A DNA stretch of 64,000 nt, taken from NCBI RefSeq assembly GCF_002916655.1, contig NZ_PPSM01000014.1, positions 620,001 through 684,000 of the forward strand, read 5' to 3'. Shown here in pieces: positions 38,423 to 45,150 of the stretch; position 1 is the stretch's first letter; every line of letters starts with the position of its first letter. A program made the translations under genes and the position numbers. The DNA comes from Novosphingobium sp. HII-3 (GTDB lineage Bacteria > Pseudomonadota > Alphaproteobacteria > Sphingomonadales > Sphingomonadaceae). Below the pieces are notes generated by a model that searched no databases, was not told the DNA's origin, and saw only the letters and a list, made by a program, of their open reading frames with translations.

Positions 38423-39420
38423 ACCGGCATCTTCTGTGCGAACAGGTCGGCATTCGCGGGGTCCGCATAGAACTGGAGCCGGCGTGCGAAGGCCATGGGG
38501 TCCTTGGGCGTGACGAGCGCATCCGCCGGGGTGTTGAGCCAGTCGTACGCGCGCGTCGCCAGAAAGCGCAGCGCCGCGCCGCGGGCGAGGAGGGGAAGCG
38601 CACGGCGTTCGCTTTCGCTCATCGGGCGGACCGCCATATAGCCGCGCAGCAACGCTTCGGAGAGGGCAGGGTCGAACCGGGAGCCGTCGGCGCCGAAGCA
38701 CCACGCGGCGTGCGTGACCGCCACGTCGTACGCGAACAGATCCGTGCAGGCGAAGTAGAAGTCGATGAGGCCGGTGACCTTCTCGCCCAGCATCAGGACA
38801 TTGTCGGGAAAGAGGTCGGCATGGATCACGCCCCGGGGCAGATCCGCCGGCCAGGACTGTGCAAGCTGCGCCAGTTCCCGTTCGACAAGCGCGCCAAGGT
38901 CGGGGTGCAGCGATTCCAGGCCTTCGCGCCCGCAATCCTTCAGGAGCTGCTGCCAGGCGGGCAGCGCCATCGTGTTGGCGCGGGTGCCGGGGAAATCCGC
39001 GGCGGCCAGGTGGATCTGCGCCAGTGCGCCGCCCACGGCCTCGGCTTGGCCTGGGGTAGGTTCGGAAACCGAGACGCCGGGCAGGAATTCGATCAGCGCC
39101 AGCGCCTTGTCGCCTTCCGCAGTTCGGTGCAGGCGGTGGCTGGCGCCGGTGGTGTCGTGCATGGTGCGCGGAACAGGTGCGCCGCGTGCCGCCAGATGGT
39201 CCAGCAGGTCGAGGAAGAACGGCAGTTCCGCCACTTCGGTCCGGCTTTCGTAGATCGTGAGGATGAAGCGCCGTCCGGTGCCGTCCTGCTCCGTCTCGAT
39301 GAGCCAGTTGCTGTTCGAAACCCCTTCCGCGATGCCCTTGGCCGAAATGAGCGTGCCTACATCGAATGCGGCGATGATGCCGGCCATCTCTTCGGCGCCG
39401 AGGCGTGTGTAGACCGCCAT
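38419..39420 (-). CDS. thrB: Homoserine kinase (APH-fold ThrB)
   Basis: 333-residue kinase that phosphorylates homoserine for threonine synthesis. This is the aminoglycoside-phosphotransferase-fold ThrB found in alpha- and gammaproteobacteria, not the GHMP type. It has [20 protein letters not shown], the [11 protein letters not shown] nucleotide loop, the catalytic loop [13 protein letters not shown] and the [17 protein letters not shown] magnesium loop. It sits between ispH (4 bases upstream) and rnhA (4-base overlap). Confidence 0.95.
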   Translation of the reverse strand: MAVYTRLGAEEMAGIIAAFDVGTLISAKGIAEGVSNSNWLIETEQDGTGRRFILTIYESRTEVAELPFFLDLLDHLAARGAPVPRTMHDTTGASHRLHRTAEGDKALALIEFLPGVSVSEPTPGQAEAVGGALAQIHLAAADFPGTRANTMALPAWQQLLKDCGREGLESLHPDLGALVERELAQLAQSWPADLPRGVIHADLFPDNVLMLGEKVTGLIDFYFACTDLFAYDVAVTHAAWCFGADGSRFDPALSEALLRGYMAVRPMSESERRALPLLARGAALRFLATRAYDWLNTPADALVTPKDPMAFARRLQFYADPANADLFAQKMPV

Positions 39421-39424
39421 GGGC

Positions 39425-40399
39425 TCAGCGCACCAGTTGGCGCGGCAGCTTGAACGTCATGCGCTCCTCGGTCGTCACAATCTCTTCCATCGCCACCTCG
39501 CGGATCGTCCGGATGTGAGCGACGACTTCGTTGACGAGCTCTTCAGGCGCCGAAGCACCGGCGGTCAGACCCACCGTCCGCGCGCCCACCAGCCATTCGG
39601 GATCGATTTCGTTCGCGCGCTGGATCATGTGAGCGGCGACACCCGCCCGTTGCGCGACCTCCACCAGCCGCAGCGAGTTCGAGCTCTTGGGCGATCCGAT
39701 GACGAGCACGACATCGCATTCGGACGCGATCTGCTTGACCGCCGCCTGCCGGTTCGATGTCGCGTAACAGATGTCCTCGGCCTTGGGGGCGGCGACTTCC
39801 GGGAAGCGGGCTTCGAGGGCCTTGATGATGGCGTGCGTGTCGTCGACCGAAAGCGTGGTCTGCGACAGGTAGGACAGTTGGGTCCCCGGCGCGAAGTCCA
39901 GCTGCGCGACGTCGTCGACCGTCTCCACCAGGGTCATGTTCCCTTCCGGCACCTGGCCGAACGTGCCGATCACCTCGGGATGACCGGCGTGGCCGATAAA
40001 GATGATGTGGCGGCCCGCCTCGATCTGGCGTTCGGCCTGCCGGTGAACCTTGCTGACAAGCGGGCAGGTGGCGTCGAGCCAGTCGAGCCCGCGTGCCGTG
40101 GCGGCAGCCGGAACGGACTTCGGAACGCCGTGCGCGCTGAAGATCACGGGCACACCGTCAGGCACTTCGTCCAGCTCCTCGACGAAGATCGCGCCCTTGG
40201 CCTTGAGATTGTCCACCACGAACTTGTTGTGAACGATCTCGTGCCGCACGTAGACCGGCGCGCCGTAGATTTCGATCGCCCGCTCGACGATCTCGATCGC
40301 GCGGTCGACGCCGGCGCAGAAGCCTCGGGGAGCGGCAATCAGGAGGCGGATCGGCTGGTCCGGGCTGATCGGCGGCGTGGACTGAAAGGGCGCGTTCAT
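39425..40399 (-). CDS. ispH: 4-hydroxy-3-methylbut-2-enyl diphosphate reductase
   Basis: 324-residue iron-sulfur enzyme for the last step of the MEP isoprenoid pathway, making IPP and DMAPP. The three cluster cysteines are Cys28 ([11 protein letters not shown]), Cys112 (DATCPLV) and Cys211 ([10 protein letters not shown]), and the active-site histidines lie in FSAHGVP and GHAGHPEV. The length is normal. It is first in the ispH-thrB-rnhA group and diverges from the lipoprotein gene at 40468. Confidence 0.97.
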   Translation of the reverse strand: MNAPFQSTPPISPDQPIRLLIAAPRGFCAGVDRAIEIVERAIEIYGAPVYVRHEIVHNKFVVDNLKAKGAIFVEELDEVPDGVPVIFSAHGVPKSVPAAATARGLDWLDATCPLVSKVHRQAERQIEAGRHIIFIGHAGHPEVIGTFGQVPEGNMTLVETVDDVAQLDFAPGTQLSYLSQTTLSVDDTHAIIKALEARFPEVAAPKAEDICYATSNRQAAVKQIASECDVVLVIGSPKSSNSLRLVEVAQRAGVAAHMIQRANEIDPEWLVGARTVGLTAGASAPEELVNEVVAHIRTIREVAMEEIVTTEERMTFKLPRQLVR

Positions 40400-40467
40400 G
40401 AACGGCCCTCTAGCGCTTTGCCGCGCGCATCGCTAGGGCAAGCGCACGCCATTCGAGGAAGTTCACG

Positions 40468-41145
40468 ATGAATGCACGCCGCCTGACCGCAACTGTCCTG
40501 TGCTCCGCCGCTGCGCTCGCTGCGCTCAGCGGGTGCAAGACCAAGGGCGAGATCGTGGTTGACCAGGGAGTCGGCATCACGGCGGTGCGCTCGACGTGCC
40601 CGGCCGTCGGCATCCCCGAATACACCGGCGACGTGACGACCTTCCGCAACGCCGGGGCGAAAACGGCGGACAACATCGATGTCGTGGCCGCTCTCACCGG
40701 TGTGCGCGCGCAGTGCAACGAGGCGGACATTGCCGCGGCTGCCGGCGACAAGGTGACTTCGACCGTGACATTCCAGGTTCTCGGTCGCCGGAGCGACACC
40801 TCGGGCGCGCGGCAGGTTACGCTGCCTTACTTCGTGAGCGTGCTGCAGGGCGGCAATTCGGTGGTGAGCAAGCGCGTCGGCACGGTGACTCTCAATTTCG
40901 CGGATGGAGAGCCGCGCGCGCAGGCGACCGTCACGGGCAACGCCTTCATTGATCGCGGCGCGGCAACGCTGCCGCAGGAGATTCGCGACCGTATCACCCG
41001 CAAGCGCAAGGCCGGCGACACCGACGCCGCCCTGGACCCGCTGGCCGATCCTGAAGTGAAGGCGGCCCTTGCACGAGCCTCGTTCGAGGTGCTGGTCGGC
41101 TTCCAGCTCGACGACGGTCAGCTGGCTTACAACGCCACCCGTTGA
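40468..41145 (+). CDS. Predicted lipoprotein of unknown function
   Basis: 225-residue exported protein with lipobox ALSGC (Cys23) after a 22-residue signal peptide. The mature part has a paired-cysteine-containing beta-rich region (TCPAVGIPEYTGDVTTF, RAQCNEADIAA) followed by strands that may form an immunoglobulin-like fold (VTSTVTFQVLGRRSD, TLPYFVSVLQGGNSVVSKRVGTV). I recognise it only as a sphingomonad-type conserved hypothetical. It is monocistronic, with a terminator after it. Confidence 0.7.
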   Translation: MNARRLTATVLCSAAALAALSGCKTKGEIVVDQGVGITAVRSTCPAVGIPEYTGDVTTFRNAGAKTADNIDVVAALTGVRAQCNEADIAAAAGDKVTSTVTFQVLGRRSDTSGARQVTLPYFVSVLQGGNSVVSKRVGTVTLNFADGEPRAQATVTGNAFIDRGAATLPQEIRDRITRKRKAGDTDAALDPLADPEVKAALARASFEVLVGFQLDDGQLAYNATR

Positions 41146-41151
41146 TGCAGA

Positions 41152-41187
41152 CCTCCGTCTCGCCCTTCAGAAGCGGGCGGACGGAGG
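41152..41187. terminator. Bidirectional terminator
   Basis: CCTCCGTCTCGCCC pairs with GGGCGGACGGAGG (one bulge) around a nine-base loop, between the convergent lipoprotein and plsC genes. Confidence 0.65.
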
Positions 41188-41201
41188 ATCCCCGCCTTGC
41201 G

Positions 41202-42023
41202 TCACTCGGTGACGGGTGGCGTCCGGTGCTGCCCGGCGCGAGCGCGTGCGATTGCGGAATGCGCGGCCCTGGCCATGCGCTTGCGGTCCGCCCGTTCGTC
41301 AGGCGAAAGCGGCGTCAGCAGATGGACATCAAGATGTATCGGCCTGACGCGGGCGAGAAGGCGCAGCGCGTTATGAAGGCCGCTCTCCTCACCGATCCAG
41401 GCGATGCCGGGCGTCTCGGTCCCGTAATCAAGCCAGACGGGCTGGACAGCGACGCCCGCGTCGCCTTCGAGGGCTGAAAGCAGTGAGGACTTGAACGGCA
41501 GGGTGCCCGTGCCGTCGGACGTCGTGCCCTCCGGAAAGATCGTGAGCGCCCCGCTCTCGGTCAGGGCATCGCGCACTTGCCTGACCTGTTCGGCAACGCT
41601 GGTGCGCCGCTCGCGCGCTACGAACACCGTATCGTTCAGTTTGCACAGCCAGCGGAGAAGGGTGACGCGGGCAAGGCCCTCATGCGCGACGAACGCTGTG
41701 CCGGTGCTGCCCGCAAGTGCGGGGATGTCCAGCCAGCTCACGTGATTGGAAAGCAGGAACGTGCGTTCATCGGTGCGCTTCCCATGTGTCCGCACCCGCA
41801 GCCCCGCAATCATGCCCGCCCCGCGTAGAAACAGGCGCGGGATTGGGCTGGAGGGAGAAAAGAGGGCAACAAGATGATGGAGCAGCAGACAGCCGATCAG
41901 CCACGTTAGCAGCACGGTGAGCCGGACCGCGATCAGCGGCCAGCCCCATGGGCTGATCCGCTGGTCGGTTCGCAAGGCTTCTGCTGCCACCGGCGCCTCA
42001 GCGACGGGTGACGGGCTCACCAT
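41202..42023 (-). CDS. plsC: 1-acyl-sn-glycerol-3-phosphate acyltransferase
   Basis: 273-residue membrane-bound acyltransferase that makes phosphatidic acid from lysophosphatidate. Motif I is NHVSWLD (HX4D), motif III is FPEGTTSDG, and an N-terminal hydrophobic helix (about 28-50) anchors it. Its start lies inside the end of fur (26-base overlap), so the two are cotranscribed. A role as a lyso-ornithine-lipid acyltransferase (OlsA-like) cannot be excluded. Confidence 0.9.
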   Translation of the reverse strand: MVSPSPVAEAPVAAEALRTDQRISPWGWPLIAVRLTVLLTWLIGCLLLHHLVALFSPSSPIPRLFLRGAGMIAGLRVRTHGKRTDERTFLLSNHVSWLDIPALAGSTGTAFVAHEGLARVTLLRWLCKLNDTVFVARERRTSVAEQVRQVRDALTESGALTIFPEGTTSDGTGTLPFKSSLLSALEGDAGVAVQPVWLDYGTETPGIAWIGEESGLHNALRLLARVRPIHLDVHLLTPLSPDERADRKRMARAAHSAIARARAGQHRTPPVTE

Positions 42024-42441
42024 CTTCGCGTTCGAGCTTCACGCCGAACAGTTCCATGCGGTGGTCGACGAGACGGAAGCCGAGGCGTTCCGCGATCTGC
42101 CGCTGAAGGGCTTCCAGTTCGGGATCGACGAATTCGATGACCTGGCCGCTTTCCACGTCGATCATGTGGTCATGATGCGCTTCGGGAGCCGCCTCGTAGC
42201 GGGCGCGGCCGTCACCGAAGTCATGCCGGTCGAGGATGCCCGCTTCCTCGAACAGGCGCACGGTGCGGTAGACCGTCGCGATGGAAATGCCGGGGTCGAT
42301 GGCCGTCGCGCGCTCGTGCAGCTTTTCGACGTCCGGATGGTCCGTGCTCTCCGAAAGCACTTTCGCGATGGTGCGGCGCTGTTCGGTGATCCGCAGTCCG
42401 CGCTCGGCGCAAAGGGCTTCGATGTCGATTGGTTGGCTCAC
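41998..42441 (-). CDS. fur: Fur/Mur-family metal-dependent regulator
   Basis: 147-residue repressor with the winged-helix DNA-binding half (about 1-80, ISIATVYRTVRLFEEAGIL) and a dimerisation half carrying the metal site HHDHMI (89-92). The CxxC motifs that bind structural zinc in E. coli Fur are absent: HHDHMIDVESGQ has no cysteine, and Cys11 is the only one. This is the alphaproteobacterial Fur/Mur type, which may respond to iron or manganese. It starts at a GTG (42441), 26 bases past a strong hairpin that follows mucR. Confidence 0.92.
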   Translation of the reverse strand: MSQPIDIEALCAERGLRITEQRRTIAKVLSESTDHPDVEKLHERATAIDPGISIATVYRTVRLFEEAGILDRHDFGDGRARYEAAPEAHHDHMIDVESGQVIEFVDPELEALQRQIAERLGFRLVDHRMELFGVKLEREDGEPVTRR

Positions 42442-42466
42442 GATGGACCTGTAAGTAGAAAGAGAA

Positions 42467-42497
42467 AGGCGCGCCGCCTAGATAAGGTGGCGCGCCT
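42467..42497 (-). terminator. Terminator between mucR and fur
   Basis: Perfect nine-base stem AGGCGCGCC/GGCGCGCCT with a 13-base loop; on the minus strand a T-rich run (TTTCTCTTTCT) follows. It ends only 25 bases before the fur GTG, so it could also attenuate fur. Confidence 0.7.
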
Positions 42498-42637
42498 GCG
42501 ATCACAACAGCGATGGGGATTCGTCCGGGGGGCACGGCAGGCAAGCGCGTGACTTGTCCCCGGAAAAACGGCTTTCCCGCTATCACCGTCCGGCGTCATC
42601 GCCGGCCCGGATCATGTCTCCGAAAGTGCCGCGCCGA

Positions 42638-43084
42638 TCAGGCGGCGGCCACCTTGGGCTTGCGGCCACGGCGGGTGTCCGCTTTGCGACCCAGGCCGAT
42701 CTTCTTGGCCAGTTCACGACGCTTCTCGGCGTAGTTCGGTGCGACCATCGGGTAGTCGGCCGGCAGGTTCCAGCGCGCGCGGTACTCTTCCGGGGTCATG
42801 TTGTAGTGCGTCATGAGGTGGCGCTTCAGCATCTTGAGCTTCTTGCCGTCCTCAAGGCAGACAATGTAGTCCGGCTTCACCGAAGCGCGGACCGACACGG
42901 CCGGCTCAGGCTTTTCTTCTTCGACAACCGGAGCTCCGCCAAGGCCGGCAAGTGCGCCATAGACATTGGTGATGAGCGAAGGCAGATCCTCGACCGTGAC
43001 GTTGTTGTTGCTGACGTGAGCGGCGACAATGTCGGAGGTCAGCGTAATCAGCGTCTCGTTCATGTCGGTCTGGATATTTTCCAT
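42638..43084 (-). CDS. mucR: MucR/Ros-family zinc-finger regulator
   Basis: 148-residue transcriptional regulator of the Ros/MucR family, which silences AT-rich DNA and controls exopolysaccharide, motility and virulence genes in alphaproteobacteria. The zinc-finger-like region reads VCLEDGKKLKMLKRHLMTHY with Cys76, Asp79, His89 and His93, so the second cysteine is replaced by aspartate, as in MucR proteins that bind without it or with altered metal use. The flanking TPEEYRARWNLPADYPMVAP and basic GRKADTRRGRKPK tail are typical. The wide, AT-rich upstream region suggests autoregulation. Confidence 0.93.
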   Translation of the reverse strand: MENIQTDMNETLITLTSDIVAAHVSNNNVTVEDLPSLITNVYGALAGLGGAPVVEEEKPEPAVSVRASVKPDYIVCLEDGKKLKMLKRHLMTHYNMTPEEYRARWNLPADYPMVAPNYAEKRRELAKKIGLGRKADTRRGRKPKVAAA

Positions 43085-43224
43085 TGTTCTGTCTTGTCCT
43101 TAGGTGCGACCAGTTTTTTTGAAAGCCGGGAGGCCTGTAGGCCTTCTGGTCGGTCCATTGGACGATTTCGGTCACAAGTGCAAGTTGATTGGGGCGTTGT
43201 GATCAAAAAGCACTTCCAATTGCA

Positions 43225-43247
43225 GTAATCGGAAAAATAACGATTAC
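43225..43247. promoter_or_regulatory. AT-rich inverted repeat upstream of mucR
   Basis: Perfect GTAATCG-N9-CGATTAC repeat in the 166-base rimI-mucR gap, with an A-rich centre. It could be a rimI terminator loop or an upstream regulatory site for mucR. An AGGCCT-GT-AGGCCT repeat lies nearer mucR, near 43131-43144. Confidence 0.35.
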
Positions 43248-43250
43248 GCT

Positions 43251-43709
43251 TTAAGCTATGTCACAGGCAAAAGTAACCGCGTCGAGCCGGCGTCCGCTTG
43301 GGGTGCGGTAATACTCGCGCCGCTCGCCAATGGGGTAGAAGCCGAAGTTGGTATAGAGTGCTTCTGCCGGATTTCCTCTTCTCATTTCCAGAAGAAGTCG
43401 TCGCGCTCCGCGACTGGAAGCGCCGAGCCGAAGCCGGTCGAGCAAGATGCGGCCGAGGCCCTTTCCTCGGTATTCCGGGCAGACTGCGAGAAGCAGGAGT
43501 TCCTCTTCCTCGTAACCGGTGCGCGAAAGGAAGAACCCGGCGCCCTGTTCGCTGTCCGCCGGAAGTTGGCCTTGTGATGACAGCACGCAGTAGTGGCAGT
43601 TTCCGAAGCCGAGCGCATCTTCGACTTGCCGGCGGTTCCACGCCTCTCCGTAGATCGGGTCGAACGCTGCGGTCATGACGGCCATGATCAGGTCGATATC
43701 GTCGTTCAT
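43251..43709 (-). CDS. rimI: GNAT acetyltransferase, RimI-like
   Basis: 152-residue N-acetyltransferase. The acetyl-CoA motif A is visible as LLLAVCPEYRGKGLGRILLDRL, of which the RGKGLG core is diagnostic, followed by LLLEMRRGNPAEALYTNFGFYPIGERREYY, the RimI-like ending. RimI acetylates the N-terminus of ribosomal protein S18 in E. coli, but many homologues have other protein targets. It overlaps tsaB by 4 bases; the tsaB-rimI pairing is common and supports the name. Confidence 0.9.
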   Translation of the reverse strand: MNDDIDLIMAVMTAAFDPIYGEAWNRRQVEDALGFGNCHYCVLSSQGQLPADSEQGAGFFLSRTGYEEEELLLLAVCPEYRGKGLGRILLDRLRLGASSRGARRLLLEMRRGNPAEALYTNFGFYPIGERREYYRTPSGRRLDAVTFACDIA

Positions 43710-44371
43710 GCGGCTCCCGCAGGCAACTTCGCGTCAGGACCACGGCCATAGAGTGGCAGGGCCTCGGGCATCAAGATGCTGGAAGAAAGCAGCCCGAAGG
43801 CGCGTGCGTCCGGCCACAGGGGCAGGGCGCGCCCGTGGCCACGCGCCGCCACCAGAGCCTGCGCCTGGTTGCCGGCCACGAGTTCGCAAGTTACGGCGGC
43901 CGCTGCCGCATCCGGGCGCAGCGATGCCAGGGCGGAGCGCGTCGCGCCGTCCGCGTCGAAGCTCTCGACGAACCACTCGCCGTGGCCGCCTGTCGTCGCG
44001 ACGCCGAGTCCTTGCGGCCCTTCGCTCTCGCGCGCCATGGCGGCGATCAGCGCGAGGGTGGGGTAGCCGACCAGCGTCGCCCCCCAGGCAAGGGCAAGCG
44101 CGCGTGCCGCCGCGAGGCCGACCCGGACGCCAGTGAAGCTGCCCGGCCCAAGCGCGACGGCGATCCGGTCGGCGCGGCCCTTGTCCGGCAGCGCCGCGAT
44201 CATCGGCACAAGCGCTTCGGCGTGGCCTCGGCCGAGCATCCGGTAGTCCCCGGCAACGCACGCGTCACCTGCGAAGAGCGCCACCGAACAGGCATCGGTG
44301 GCGCTATCGATTACGAGGGTCGTCGTCTCGACCGGGGAGGCGGCGCTGCGATCCGAACCGGCGTCAGCCAT
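43706..44371 (-). CDS. tsaB: tRNA t6A biosynthesis protein TsaB
   Basis: 221-residue partner of TsaD in making threonylcarbamoyl-adenosine at position 37 of ANN-decoding tRNAs. It has the ASKHA fold start TLVIDSATDACSVALF and the conserved VALGPGSFTGVRVGLAAARALALAWG block. The ATG at 44371 is used; a GTG at 44374 is directly adjacent. It lies between nfuA and rimI, an arrangement common in related genomes. Confidence 0.95.
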   Translation of the reverse strand: MADAGSDRSAASPVETTTLVIDSATDACSVALFAGDACVAGDYRMLGRGHAEALVPMIAALPDKGRADRIAVALGPGSFTGVRVGLAAARALALAWGATLVGYPTLALIAAMARESEGPQGLGVATTGGHGEWFVESFDADGATRSALASLRPDAAAAAVTCELVAGNQAQALVAARGHGRALPLWPDARAFGLLSSSILMPEALPLYGRGPDAKLPAGAA

Positions 44372-44407
44372 CACGGGAGCACCCGCTTCGCATGATCATG
44401 GCGTAGC

Positions 44408-44983
44408 TCAGGCCGCGCGCACTTCGGTCACTTCGGGAACGTAGTGCTTCAGAAGGCTTTCGATGCCGTGCTTCAGGGTTGCCGAGGACGAAGGGCAGCC
44501 GGAGCAGGCGCCCTGCATGGAGAGGTACACGACACCGTCACGGAAGCCACGGTAGATGATATCGCCGCCATCGTTGGCGACGGCCGGCCGCACGCGGCTT
44601 TCGATCAGATCCTTGATCTGGTCGACGATATCGGCGTCGGCCGGGTCGTCCCCGAAGTTGTCTTCCTCCGGCGGGACGGAAATCCCACTGGCGTCGCCGC
44701 CCTTGAACAGCGGCGCTTCCGAGACGAAGTGATCGAGCAGGATCGAGACGACCTGCGGCCGAAGCGACGCCCACTCTACCCCTGGCGCTGCGGTAACCGA
44801 GATGAACCCGGTGCCGAAGAACACACCGGTCACGTCGCCGAGATCGAAGAGAGCTTCGGCCAGGGGCGATGCCGCTGCATCTTCCGGCGAGGTGAATTCG
44901 CGCGTGCCGGACGGCATGACCTGCCGGCCGGGCAGGAACTTGAGCGTCGCGGGATTGGGCGTCGTTTCGGTTTCGATGAACAT
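44408..44983 (-). CDS. nfuA: NfuA-type iron-sulfur cluster carrier
   Basis: 191-residue Fe-S carrier. The N-terminal Nfu_N scaffold domain (about 1-88) begins MFIETETTPNPATLKFLPG; the C-terminal NifU domain (about 115-185) contains VANDGGDIIYRG and the cluster-binding pair Cys160/Cys163 in GACSGCPSS. It delivers clusters to client enzymes such as IspH-type and lipoyl-synthase proteins. It diverges from the M16 peptidase gene across 167 bases. Confidence 0.95.
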   Translation of the reverse strand: MFIETETTPNPATLKFLPGRQVMPSGTREFTSPEDAAASPLAEALFDLGDVTGVFFGTGFISVTAAPGVEWASLRPQVVSILLDHFVSEAPLFKGGDASGISVPPEEDNFGDDPADADIVDQIKDLIESRVRPAVANDGGDIIYRGFRDGVVYLSMQGACSGCPSSSATLKHGIESLLKHYVPEVTEVRAA

Positions 44984-45150
44984 GATGGTCGCGATGTAGG
45001 TGAAGTCTCGGGAGGGTCAAGCCTGCGAAGACCACCTTGCCTGCGCAAGGGAGCATGAAATTGCCGTGCATCCTCCGTGCGTTCATTTCTGGACATGTGT
45101 TTGCTGCTATTCACTAGCCCTTCATCCTTCGCCTCCCTATATCTTGCGTA

